Origin: Cristatella mucedo
Lineage: Eukaryota > Bryozoa > Phylactolaemata > Cristatellidae
Assembly: GCA_009760855.2 (NCBI GenBank)
Contig: WPIO01000139.1
Coordinates: forward strand, 731,001 to 795,000
Direction: 5' to 3'
DNA length: 64,000 nt
Positions 12,822 through 23,854 of the stretch are shown piece after piece; the stretch's first letter is position 1; the number at the start of each line of letters is the position of its first letter. A program made the translations under genes and the position numbers. Below the pieces are notes generated by a model. That model saw only the letters and a program-made list of their open reading frames with translations. It had not been told where the DNA came from and did no database searches.

Positions 12822-13565
12822 TCTATGTTCAGCTTCCGATTGAAGGCGAAGGAAGCGGCCAAACGAAAGGCCGAGTCACTGATGCTGGGCGTGTATGGCG
12901 CGAGTCGAGCTGCCGAAGCCACGCTTTCCTTCGACACCGCAAGCATGCATATGCAGTTGGTCACGGGTTGAGCCCGGACGTCGGGTATCCGAAGGCCGCA
13001 CTCTAGCAGCTGTTCAGATAACGTAGCCCAAACATTTTCGTCTGTAATCATCCTGCGAATAGCGAGCTCTCGCCGGGTCTGCCGCTAATGTCACATTCCC
13101 TTCCCCACCGCATTCTTCTTCTTAACGCGTCGGACAGGTGAAGCCCGATGCGTTGCCTCCAGCGGATGCCTGCAGCCGCACAGCAGACCGGATGCATCGC
13201 AAGGGGAACAACTGTGAACTGACGTTATCGAGTCAATTGCTGTCTGACGCTCCAGCAACAACTCGACAGGATATTAGAAAACATCGTGTGCTTTCCCGTA
13301 TTCTATGGTTGCTCGGACGTCGCGTACATTTGGCGAACTGAATTTGACCCTTTAGAATGTAATTGTTCGTTGTCGTCCACCAAGGCGAAGAGAGCGGCGA
13401 CTTACCCTGCCAGTAAAATGCAAGCAGAGTGTGAGACTATCTGCATAAGTCTGCCTTAGGTAGCGAAGTCGACCAAACATTGACAGCAACGAACTCATTA
13501 ACATCTCGTTAGCAACCTGCCCGTGGTCATTTGGTCATTCACGGCGATGAGCAACTTTTACGACC
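12821..13565. other. No recognisable gene
   Basis: Moderately GC-rich single-copy-looking sequence. Small frames such as 13,138-13,341 lack recognisable motifs. Confidence 0.4.
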
Positions 13566-13573
13566 GTCTACGC

Positions 13574-13758
13574 CAGCGGTTCTCAACCTGTGGGTCTCGA
13601 CCCCGTTGGGGGTCGAATGACCCTTTCACAGGGGTCGCCTAGGACCATCGGAAAACACACATTTCCACATTTTCCCACAATAGTTTCATGGTTGGAGTCG
13701 CCACAACTTGAAGAACGGTATTAAAGGGTCACGGCATTAGGAAGGTCGAGAACCACTG
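13574..13758. mobile_element. SPIN-like non-autonomous hAT transposon, complete
   Basis: A 185-bp element starting CAGCGGTTCTCAACCTGTGG and ending TCGAGAACCACTG, so its termini are inverted copies of CAG(C/T)GGTTCTC(A/G)ACCT. It is flanked by an 8-bp duplication, GTCTACGC at 13566-13573 and GTCTACGT at 13759-13766 (one mismatch), as expected for hAT. Internal blocks ggggtcgaatgaccctttca, aggaccatcggaaaacaca and gtattaaagggtcacggcat match, from memory, the SPACE INVADERS (SPIN) non-autonomous family. No transposase is encoded. Confidence 0.85.
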
Positions 13759-13769
13759 GTCTACGTGCT

Positions 13770-14365
13770 TGAACAAAGTACGTCCACTCAACTTAACATC
13801 GAACCCTTCACTGTATGAATACAAATTTTTGAGACACTAACGCTGGAGAACGCAGCACCAATTGTACAGATTGGCACTTGTCAGTAAGGTCACAATGAGC
13901 TGTTGACGAAATTGGTCAGCTATACCACTTGACTTACGATTATGGCATGCTCCCACGTAGGGATAGGTTGAGAGAGCAGCACTGATTGAAGCACGCCAGC
14001 TTGCGGCATCAGTACTTGGAGTTTGTGCAGAGTGTAGAACCCCTGGCCAAGCATCTACTGGCTGTAGCTATAGCTTAAGCAGGAGCAGTGCTAGCAGCCA
14101 AACCACAACGGCATAATAGGTAGGGACAAAGGGTAGCCTACGCTTGAGGGGTGGAAGTTGAATGCTGAAAGAATTGGGAGGAGCCAATTTCCGCCGCCTG
14201 TCCACAGCAGACCGATGCAGCGTAGCCGCTGGGACGATCGACCCATCTGCCGACAGTGATGCCGAAATTTCAAAGTGAGGCTTTACCTTCGAAGACAGCT
14301 GTCACTGTCCGATGAGACCTTTACCTACCGGCGGAAGGCGAGCGGCGAAGCGATAGTTTTATATC

Positions 14366-14368
<3 letters not shown>
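13770..14368. other. No recognisable gene
   Basis: Unique-looking sequence between the hAT element and a GA repeat, without recognisable coding potential. Confidence 0.4.

Positions 14369-14425
<57 letters not shown>
14369..14425. repeat. (GA)n microsatellite
   Basis: About 28 uninterrupted GA units. Confidence 0.95.
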
Positions 14426-14427
<2 letters not shown>

Positions 14428-14884
14428 GCTGTCGTCGTTTTCGCGGCTCCTTCTAGCTTAGTAGGCTTCTTGCTAGTTCCTTCATTAACCGATGGCCGAC
14501 GGCGTTGGCACGAGACAACCGGTGTGAGTAAAAAAAAAAGCAGCTTGCGGCAGGCCAGCGGCAGGGCGCTACCGAGGCTGTGAAGCGTGGCGTATTCAAG
14601 CGAATAGGAGCCTTGGTTTCAGCTCCTTGGTTTTTAGCTGCCTTTGACTCGCGCTTCGGCCTAGCGTTCTGCCGTCCCCAGGCTCGTCTGGTCCTCGAGA
14701 ACTGACGTTCGCACCGGTCCACGCGGTCAATCACTGCTGCGGAGGCTTTGCATATAAAAGGCAACTTCGGGTGAACTTTGCCTGCAGGAGACCAGGAGCG
14801 AACACGACGGCTGCATCTCACACGCCTCTCTCACCCACACTCGCCCCTCTTCCACTTTCTCGCCCACTCTCTCATCCACTTACG
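14426..14884 (+). promoter_or_regulatory. Possible TATA-type promoter region
   Basis: A GC-richer stretch contains TATAAAAG at about 14,753-14,760 in a gcatataaaaggc context, about 30 bp before aggagaccaggagcg. No downstream gene is recognised, so this is a weak candidate only. Confidence 0.25.
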
Positions 14885-15128
14885 CACATACAAGCAGACA
14901 CGCACAGACGCGAACGAACACACATGCACACACACACACACGCATGCACGCACGCACATATGCTCACACGAGCCCGCTCACACGCACGCACGCACGCTCG
15001 TACGGGCACACACACGCGCGCGCACACACATACACACTGACGCACCAACACACACGATCTTTCTCTCTCCCTTTCCCACTCACAAACAAGCGCCCACGCT
15101 CGCACACACACGCTCACACTCACACACA

Positions 15129-15130
<2 letters not shown>
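14885..15130. repeat. CA-rich microsatellite cluster
   Basis: Interrupted (CA)n, (GCAC)n and (CGCA)n tracts, densest at 14,918-15,050 and 15,100-15,130. Confidence 0.85.
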
Positions 15131-15180
<50 letters not shown>

Positions 15181-15272
15181 CTTTCTCTCAGTCTTTCTCT
15201 CTCTCTCTCAGTCTTTCTCTCTCTCTCTCTCAGTCTTTCTCTCTCTCTCTCAGTCTTTCTCTCTCTCTCTCT

Positions 15273-15315
<43 letters not shown>

Positions 15316-15338
15316 AGTCTTTCTCTCGCTCGCTGTCG
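15131..15338. repeat. (TC)n tract with a CAGTCTTT-punctuated higher-order repeat
   Basis: About 45 bp of pure TC is followed by (TC)n blocks separated by seven or so cagtctttct interruptions at intervals of roughly 12-45 bp, ending at ctcgctcgctg. Confidence 0.9.
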
Positions 15339-16339
15339 CAAGCGAAGGTAGGCAGCCTTAACTTGGTGACCTTTGCTGAATAGCGGTTCGCGTCAGCAGC
15401 AGCAGCAGCTCGTGCTGTGGCGAGCGGCGAGCGGCTCGAAGCGCTGGCTTTCCCATCGCCTGTGCCTATCTACCAAGTTCTTAGCAGACGATCGGCACTT
15501 GTAGGGTTATCCTCGCGAATAGGTCGCTAGTGCTGAGCAAGAGCCGACGAATTACGATGGTCTTTAAAATTCAAGAGGTCTTATAACTTGCACTTCCGTA
15601 AATTGACATAAATCTCAGCGCATCCTCTTTTGTCGGCTCATGCGCCCTCGCGATATCAATAGTGGTCTAATTTAAATTGGGTTCGCCAATACGTATACAA
15701 CGTGGTGAAATTCACGGGGCGAAGCGCACGCGGCTTCTAACATGGCCTCTTTAGCAGGCAGCAGCAGGCAATGCTGTGACGCACGCTAAGTACGAAGCAG
15801 CCTTGTTCAATAAAGAGCCTCTGAAATGCAATATAGAGAACCTTAAATAAAAACAAGTTCAATTTCTTACGAAACACGCGATCAAGGTTCCAGAGATTTT
15901 CGAGAGCTTCAAGCAGAGCAGACGGATCTCGTCGTCCATTGTTCTGCCAAGTAACGTATAGGGTAACTTTTACCCAAGCCTACTAAGACATACTGGAACA
16001 GTAATTGCAAGTTTCTTTGTCATTTCATTGAAACAAATGAGCAAGTGTTCTCCATTGGTGCTCTATTTCAGACGCCACTTTTGCTGTGAGCCTCTTTTAC
16101 TGCAAGCGTCCTCCTCATATAGTCGCAGCAGGTCAGATGCAAGCCTAGTAAAATTTATCGAGGAAACGCCGGTCTGTTCTAAGCGACAGCCCTAATAATC
16201 CAAGCGCTCCAATGCAGCCGCGCATTACTAAGGAATTGCTGCGGCACGGCGTTCGGTCATTTCCGTTAAACGGGAATCTAAAGCTCTTAAAAAGCTCAGA
16301 AGGATGCGGAAAAAAATGAATGTACACGCTTCTCAGAAT
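15339..16339. other. No recognisable gene
   Basis: Begins with a short CAG run (about 15,395-15,411). Nothing recognisable follows. Confidence 0.4.
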
Positions 16340-17049
16340 GCGCGTTGACCGAGGCCGCCCGCCCAGAGGCTGCGACTGCAGCAGCTAAGATGGCCATTGA
16401 TGGCTACGGGCGCAGTACGCTGGCCTGCAGGTCCGAGCCGCGGTCGCAATGAAGAGAAGGGCGATGAGGATTTGCACAGCGAGCTCTATTGAACTCTGCC
16501 ATAATAATCAGCTCGGCTTCTCATCTTTTCTCTGCTGCTGCTGCTGCAGTCTACCTAAACGAGGGCTTGGTATACGCCAGGATAGTAGCGATCACAGCGC
16601 ACAGGGCTCTCAGGTGTGCGTGCTCAGGCTGCGAGCGTCGAAGTGCAGCCCCGTCGCTCCGCGTCGTCGCTGACCGCTGACTTGACTCGCCATCGACTTT
16701 GACCGATAGTACCAGTTGGGCGCCGCGGGCGCGCAATCGCTAGGCTACGCCGCGCGCCCGACTGCGCTCGCCCGGCTCGGGTCGTGCGCGAGCGGCAACT
16801 GAATAGGGACAGACCGCCGACACCCTCCCACCACCACCCTGCTTCGCGACTAGTACGCGTGTCGCGGCGAGCCACTTTCGCCGCTGCCTCGGGCACGACG
16901 AGTTGTCTCATGATATCGTGCATTTCAGACCTGGCTTGATGCGTAAACTACCGCTAACGAGCAGAGCATCGGGCGCTTTCGTTCGTCGTCGGCTAGCTGG
17001 GAGCGGGTACTTCATTCACATCCGGTCAGTTCACTCGCTTGGTTTTGCA

Positions 17050-17079
17050 ACTCTCTCTCTCTTTCTCTTTCTCTCTCTC

Positions 17080-17122
<43 letters not shown>

Positions 17123-17212
17123 ACATACACACATATATATATACATATATATATATATCTGCATATATATATATACATATATATTTATGTATATATGTGT
17201 GTATATATATGT

Positions 17213-17252
<40 letters not shown>

Positions 17253-17262
17253 ACATATATAC
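17050..17262. repeat. CT then TA microsatellites
   Basis: A CT-rich tract at 17,050-17,080 is followed by long TA tracts at 17,081-17,120 and 17,213-17,252, with CATA/TGTA variants between. Confidence 0.95.
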
Positions 17263-17445
17263 CGTTAGCGTTCGAATACGAGACGAACCACAGGGCTGCT
17301 GAAAGGAACGACACAGAAATGCGTGCGCTCCCCCCCCGCCGGGCTTGAATCCGTAGGGATCCCCAGCTTCAGCAGGAAGGGAGAGCGGGCGTCCTATAAT
17401 GCACCTCAATGCACTCAACCTATAATGCACATCCTATAATGCACA

Positions 17446-17500
17446 ATGGTGGGCGGCGGCTGTGGGCGGCTGTGGGCGGCGGTGGGCGGCTGCCGGGTCG
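17446..17500. repeat. GTGGGCGGC(TG) short tandem repeat
   Basis: Five to six copies of ggtgggcggc/tgtgggcggc. Just upstream, cctataatgcac occurs three times (17,392-17,442). Confidence 0.75.
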
Positions 17501-17580
17501 ACAGGTCTAGCCGCTGGGTCGACTGGCGCAGAGAGGACGGCCGGCCAACGTCGTCGCAGGGGGCGCCGGGTGCGGGGCGG

Positions 17581-17690
17581 CTGGCCAGTGGTGAGGGACG
17601 TGCATGGAATGCGGCCAGGACTGGCCAGTGGTGAGGGACGTGCATGGAATTCGGGGCGACTGGCCAGTGGTGAGGGACGTGGCCTTTCCG
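17581..17690. repeat. 39-40-bp minisatellite, three copies
   Basis: ctggccagtggtgagggacg starts at 17,581, 17,621 and 17,660. The first two are followed by tgcatggaat and a variable spacer. Confidence 0.9.
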
Positions 17691-17756
17691 GCGGCACCAG
17701 TTGGTGATGGCTGGCGCCTGAGCGGCAGCGCCTGTGGAGGGCCGGCGGCGAAATAA

Positions 17757-17816
17757 AGCCGAGGGGGCGGGGAGCCGGACCCTCTTGATTTTAGGCAGCT
17801 CCCAGCCCCCTCGGCT
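17757..17816. other. GC-rich inverted repeat (hairpin)
   Basis: Arms 17757-17775 and 17798-17816 (agccgagggggcggggagc type) pair over 19 bp with one mismatch and a 22-nt loop. AATAAA at 17752-17757 abuts the left arm. Confidence 0.6.
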
Positions 17817-18130
17817 GAGCGAAGAGTCCTACAAGGACAGAGAATCGCTGATCTGAAGGAGAATGTGTCGGAGCCAAACCTCCCGTATGAACTTCAGTGA
17901 GCAGGCAACCGACCCAAGCGTTTCTAGCGGCTGAAAAGAACGCGACGTGGCCACACCCTCCGGCGCCGACGTGGCTCGAGCGACGGCGCGAGTGCGGCGC
18001 TCGCTGAATGTCGCCCCTCGTGACTCGCGATTCTGCTCCGCTCCCACCCCTACCACCACCCGCCCACCCCGGGGCCTTGGCGCTGAGGATGGGGCCGGCC
18101 GCTGCGCCGGAGCCGTTTCCTGCGGAATCG

Positions 18131-18188
18131 GAAGTGAAGCCGCCTTAAAATAGAGGACTCCGAAGTGAAGCCACCTTAAAATGGAGGT
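18131..18188. repeat. 31-bp tandem duplication
   Basis: gaagtgaagccgccttaaaa tagagg and its near-copy start at 18,131 and 18,162. Confidence 0.85.
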
Positions 18189-19480
18189 GACCGGAGTGGC
18201 CAGCGACGCCGCAAGCGAGCGCCCTCGCTACGCTGTACCCCGCGAGCAGCCGCTCGTTGAACCGATTAGGAGCCGCGCTGCAGTTTGGCCTCAGCTAGCC
18301 ATTGGTCGGCAAGCCGCCGCTAGCAGGCGGCGGACACACTCGTCCGAAATCTCGGCGTCTGCACTCACCGGCCTGCGGCGGCTTGCTTGCGCCGAAGCAG
18401 CGGAGAAGTCGCCGCAGGACGCCGTCATTCGGTTGCTGAGAAGTAGTCGCCGAGTCCTCGCGAGGCGCGGAAACCAGCTTCTTCGCGCTGAGAGACGCGC
18501 TCCTTCTCAGGCGCCGGAGGCGCGATCCCAAGTACGCCATAGCCAAGTGCTAGAACCGGCGTCGTCAGCAGCGGCGCTACGGGCGCGCGCCGCCTCGCGA
18601 GCCGCGCCACTCGGGACGACTAACGCGCCGCGCCGCGGTCGTCGCAGCCGCGGTGGATAGGCTGCGGGAGATGGGAGCCTCGGCCCGCCCGTCCTTACCG
18701 CGAAAGACGTCGCCGAAGCGTACGGTGCACGCACGGTTGCCTCCGCCGCCGCCACCGCAGCCACCGCCGCCGCCGGCCGGACGCTGGCTGCTACTAATTC
18801 GCTTACGCTCAGTAAATCACAGCCTGCCAGCCAGATCGAAGGTACCGGCCTCGAGCCCGCAAGGCTCCTCCCAATTTCGAGGCTAATTGTGCGCCGCCGA
18901 ATGACGCAGCTCGCTCGCTCGCTCGCCGTCGCAGACCGGCTCGCATCGGATCTCAGAGCCTCGGCAGCGACGCGAGCCGTCGCCGAGCCGCTTCGGCCAC
19001 AGGCGATCGAGTGGCGGCGGTGGCGGCGGCGAGGGGGGACGCCGCCACTAGGAGGCGCTGCGACACTCTCCTGGCCATCCTCACGCTGCGCGGAAGCGGA
19101 TAGACAGCTTCCATCGATCTCTCGCGACCCGAGAAATACCGCCGCTAATTGGCTGGCACCGCGGCTAGCGGATCGGAGCCGGAGACCGCGCGACCTTTTT
19201 GCGGCGGCTCTCGCCGATCTACTCGCGACCGGACGGATGCGCGAGCGCTACTGCTCCTCCGAGCTCCGATGACGTGGCGAGCGCTCTTCCGAGCTGACGC
19301 CGGCGTCGGCCTTGCACGACGCTCGCGTCAGCTCGTTATGTGTCGGCGGCGATGGACTCCACCCTTAGCTGGCTGGCTGCTGTGACGTCGCTTTACTAAT
19401 GTGATGTAGCGCTTCTGAATTGAAGTCTATGGCCGCAAGCGAAGCACGTAGCGGAGCTAGTCCGTACCGACTCGCGACAA

Positions 19481-19929
19481 CTGCTGGTGGACCTGGCGCC
19501 TTGCAGCACGGCTAACGAGTCGCATATGCTGCCTTGACGTTGACACCGGAGCAGTGCAGCAAAAGAGAGCACTCAGGAGCGATGGGGACGAATCGTGGGG
19601 ATGAATGGTCGGACCAGCGATGGTGGTGTCTATATAGATTCCAAAATGGCACACGTATCAGACAATGCCCCCTGCAGTTGGCAATACCGCGTCCTCTTCC
19701 TCGTACAGCGACCCCTCTTCCTTTCGTGACCGCTGCAGACGAAGCCTACCCTCAAAAGACTTATCTTTTTTTAAACCACACCGCAAACGAGGGCTTTCAT
19801 CGCAGAAAGGTGTGTTTAACAACCGGGTCAGTCGTACTTGGGAATAGTTTGAATATGCTTTCACCCTTCTTTCTTTGAGGATTAGAGTATTCTACTCTAG
19901 AATGCTACTACCAAGCATTTGGTTATGTT
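19481..19929. other. No recognisable gene
   Basis: Frames on both strands up to 114 codons (19,534-19,878 +) have no recognisable domain. Confidence 0.4.
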
Positions 19930-20020
19930 TTCTATAATGCATGTATAAAGTGCCCAGAGAGATTTTGTTCTCTGAGGGCGCTATAAGAATGTATTATTAT
20001 TATTATTATTATTATAGAAT
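19930..20020 (+). repeat. LINE A 3' tail with (ATT)n
   Basis: ttgttctctgagggcgctat followed by ATT repeats, the LINE A 3' end in plus orientation. Confidence 0.65.
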
Positions 20021-20339
20021 AACCGTTAAACCATGAAAGGCTGAGCAGATTGTCTTGGCTTGTCATGAACTGCACAAATTCCTGCTAAGCTGAAGAGGAT
20101 TGCCTGAGACGCCAAGTTCCAACAAGCTCAAACAAAGTATTACCATTTCTATACTTATCTATCCAGTATAGCAACAAACGCGTCGTTCTGCAGATAGTAT
20201 CAGCAAAATGTGTACCACTACCTTCACAGGTAATGGGCACTTGCGATGGCAGGAAGCAGCTAGTGAACTATAGAAGCGATGCCAGATGAAACTGTAAAAC
20301 GGAACTGCTACTCATAGGACACCCCACGCGTGTGGCTGG

Positions 20340-20934
20340 ACTAAAAGGCTTTGCTCTTTTAATTGGTGGCGCAATTGTGCGACCATCGCCGTGTTCTCAG
20401 AACTTTTGTTTCATCTTTGACAGCTGCCTATATTTTGAAAGTTTTCATAAAAAGACTGCCTCAACAGCTAGCGATCGCATCTGATCTCAATCTAAGATTG
20501 TCTATCTGATGGCTTGCAAACAGTTTAGCTAGCTCCCTGGTTCTGTCTGGGCTAAGTTATTGCTACTCCATTTTCGCTGGACTATCGACAAATGCCACTA
20601 GGCAACTTCAGGCGAAGATGAAAATGGCTGCAAGGCTACACAACGAATCTCAAAGGTTTTACCACGTGTCGTCTTTACCGAAGGAGCTTCGACGGCTTCA
20701 GGTTGATCAATGGATTCATTATAGAGTTCTCATGCTAACGCACAAGGCCGGGCACAGTTTGGCTCCGTTGTAGAGTATATGAGCTGCTGCATCAAATTCA
20801 GCCTCCTCGAGCCTCAGATCCAATACGGACAATAATTAACTTGATCAGTCCTCCGCTTCAAGACCGTTGGCGACAGAAGCTTTTGCTTTGCAGGTCCTAA
20901 ACTATAGAACTTACTTTCACAGTTCTTACAATAA
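20340..20934 (+). mobile_element. LINE B reverse-transcriptase C-terminal fragment, 5' segment
   Basis: Plus-strand translation, with stops, gives SGLSYCYSIFAGLSTNATRQ, LHNESQRFYHVSSLPKEL and LTHKAGHSLAPL. This is the same C-terminal region as LINE A but clearly a different family. It is interrupted at 20,935 by a LINE A insertion and resumes at about 21,493. Confidence 0.65.
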
Positions 20935-21492
20935 TAATAATAATGCACTTGATAAAGCGTCCTCAGAGAACTTAATCTCTTTCTAGGCGCTTTACATTTG
21001 CTGCAAAGGGAAACGCCATTGAATGGTGAGTAATATCATGCTTGATAAACAACCTAAACAACGTGGTTAGGGGTGACATGCACAGGGTCAGCATGCAAAT
21101 GTGGTTAGTGGCAGCATGCACAGTGTCAGCACGCATAAGCACATGAAGGACGAATCACAGGGACCCACTAAATGCTATCCTAAATAGGTGTGCTTCTAAG
21201 TTCTTTTTAAATGCGGTCAAGTCAGGGAATGTTCTGACGCAAGTCGGGAGGGAGTTCCACGCTTTGGCAGCATACGAACTAAATGCACGGTCTCCAAAGG
21301 ATTTGAGGTTTGTACGAGGTAGTGGTAAACTGTTGGATTCCGAAAAGCGGGTGGTATGATGCTTGGCCTGGAGGAGGAGTAGATCTAAGAGATACGCTGG
21401 AGCCAAAGAATGAAGTGACCATAATTTGAGCGACAAAACTTTGAAGTTGATCCGTTGCTTGACTGGTAGCCAGTGCAGGTCGGCGAGAAGTG
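20935..21492 (-). mobile_element. 5'-truncated LINE A inserted in LINE B
   Basis: On the minus strand it runs from ccacttctcgccgacctgca through the RT C-terminus (LLADLHWLPVKQRINFK, AKAWNSLPTCVRTFPDLTAF) and the 3' UTR to an (ATA)n tail at 20,931-20,945. TTCTTAC flanks both sides (about 20,923-20,929 and 21,493-21,500), a probable 7-bp target duplication. The 134-codon frame at 21,155-21,556 is mostly this element. Confidence 0.8.
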
Positions 21493-21890
21493 GTTTTCTT
21501 ACGCAACGACGTCTACTCTTCTGCTGCCGACTGTGACTGATATCCTTTCCAGCCATCCTGAGCTGCCACTTCTACTCACAAACTCAATTGACCTCCTAAT
21601 TCAGCTCTGCTTATCACTTTATCTTAGTTTCATACGATTTTGGTCTGCTGGCTGCTGATTAATATAACAAAAATTGTTAATCGCTTTATTGCACCCGAAA
21701 AAACTTAATAAGTACTCAGGCACTTCATCTATGCCACATTGCCCGAGCCCACCACCCTGGTCATCAAATACATTCACCCTGACCAAGGTCAGGGTGACAT
21801 TGGTCAGGGTGAACACCTTAACCACCGGGCCAAAGCATACGTACCGAAAGCCATTTAGGCTTTGACGGTGCTATAAAAAAATCTCCTGCA
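21493..21890 (+). mobile_element. LINE B 3' end, interrupted by a SINE
   Basis: Continues LINE B: ttcttacgcaacgacgtcta through the region matching 37.74-37.90 kb, then ggtctgctggctgct. After a SINE the terminal accgaaagccatttaggctt with tgacggtgctat follows. Confidence 0.6.
21661..21835 (-). repeat. SINE nested in LINE B, with internal palindrome
   Basis: Minus-strand tRNA-like head (caccttaaccaccgggccaa is the A-box side). TTCACCCTGACCAA at 21773-21786 and its exact inverse at 21800-21813 form a 14-bp inverted repeat around 13 nt. Confidence 0.55.
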
Positions 21891-22120
21891 TAGCACCCTT
21901 AGAGCAGTCTTGTTGGAATTGTAGAGTCAAAGACTGAGACAAATTAAATGGCATTACATTACAATGTATGTACCATCGTTTCAAGCAGCGTGATTTGCTG
22001 CTTCATTGAACAAGCTGAGATTGAAATAAAAAGCTGCACGTGCTATTACTTGCGAAAAATTTAGCTGTGAGCATGGCTAGCAGTATTTTCACAGGATTTG
22101 TAGCATCCTGGCGGTTCTAG
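21891..22120. other. No recognisable feature
   Basis: AT-rich flank between LINE B and the inverted-end element. Confidence 0.4.
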
Positions 22121-22908
22121 GGTAATTCGGCGCAGGGCGATTCGGAGCGGACGTTTTGGAGCGGATATTTCGGAGCGGAAAATTCGGAGCAGGGTATTTA
22201 AAACGTATCTATTTTAAATTTAAACGAATTTACTTAAATATCATGTTTAATAGAATTATAATACCGTATAAAGTAAAGTTTATTTAGCTTACTACAAAAA
22301 CAGTCATAGCAAGTACCAGCAACTCTTGCACAAAATCACATTTCTAAAATGTTACCAGTATACTAAATGTTAATCCATTAAATTAATGTTTTGACTACTG
22401 ATTAAGATAACCTTCGTAAACCAGCATTCGTTTTCCTTTCCCTGATTCTATAAATTCTAAAGCCATTTCTCAGACTCTCTTTACTTACTTATGCATAGGA
22501 TACTTAAAATTTAAATAGAAAACAAAAACTAAAACTAAAACTATTGAAATAACTAACTACAATCCATAATGTCTCACAGACTGTGATGCTGGACTTGCAA
22601 GTTTAAAGTTCCAAAGGTGTCTGTCCACTGACCTTTTCAGTCATGCTTGTATACACTGATCCCCCTTGCTACTATGTACTCACTTATTGTGTAATTAAAT
22701 GTCTTGGTTAATTGAAAGCGTCTAGGTTTCAAAAACATGTACTCACTAATTGAAAGCGTGTTCATACTGCGTTTAAAATATAAAAAATGAATACATTGCA
22801 AATTGTCTGATCCAAATTGTCCACTCCGAATTACCCATTTTTTGGTCCCAAATTGTCCGCTCCGAATTATCCGCGACGAATTGTCCGGCACCGAATTGTC
22901 CGGTTACC
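22121..22908. mobile_element. Unclassified ~790-bp element with iterated inverted ends
   Basis: The left end (22,121-22,195) has five units of a motif like attcggagcggac. The right end (22,806-22,908) has about seven units of its complement (gtccgctccgaat and variants). The outermost bases are GGTAATTCGG on the left and the complement of GGTAACCGGACAATTCGG on the right. The interior is AT-rich with no ORF. The design resembles a foldback or non-autonomous DNA transposon with subterminal transposase-binding repeats. No clear target duplication was found. Confidence 0.6.
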
Positions 22909-22966
22909 ACCCTGGCTGGCACCACCTAGTTGTTGATGCTTGGGGGTTCTGCTAGATTATTTTCGT

Positions 22967-23076
22967 CAGAGGATTTTGACGCTGGGGTTCCTGCCGAGTA
23001 ACCATCAGATAGTACTTAACATCAGCAGAAGCTGAGACTCATGACGACATACCAGCCATGTCGTCAAAATCCTCTG
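22967..23076. other. 15-bp perfect inverted repeat, 80-bp loop
   Basis: CAGAGGATTTTGACG (22967-22981) and its exact complement at 23062-23076. Confidence 0.7.

Positions 23077-23854
<778 letters not shown>

Larger units (their letters stand above)
16340..19480. other. GC- and CpG-rich region, CpG-island-like, gene not recognised
   Basis: CpG dinucleotides are dense at 16,700-17,010 and again at 17,440-19,400, unlike the AT-leaning flanks. Overlapping open frames on both strands (for example 18,181-18,660) encode Ala/Arg-rich strings typical of GC-rich DNA. TGACGTGGCGA occurs at 19,270-19,280. It could be the promoter and first exon of a gene, but no protein family or convincing splice structure was seen. 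Confidence 0.4.

Noticed and set aside
12144-12971. Long plus-strand ORF (275 codons) rich in Ser/Leu
   Set aside because: It is a translation of CT microsatellite and polypyrimidine DNA, with no domain.
15175-15338. CRISPR-like array of CAGTCTTT units
   Set aside because: The spacers are TC microsatellite, the context is eukaryotic and no cas genes are present.
14778-15383. ORFs of 135-201 codons with His/Thr and Ser/Leu runs
   Set aside because: They translate CA and TC repeats in three frames at once, an artefact of the repeats.
18181-18660. 159-codon Ala/Arg-rich ORF in the CpG-rich block
   Set aside because: Frames are open on both strands because the DNA is GC-rich; no domain and no splice support.
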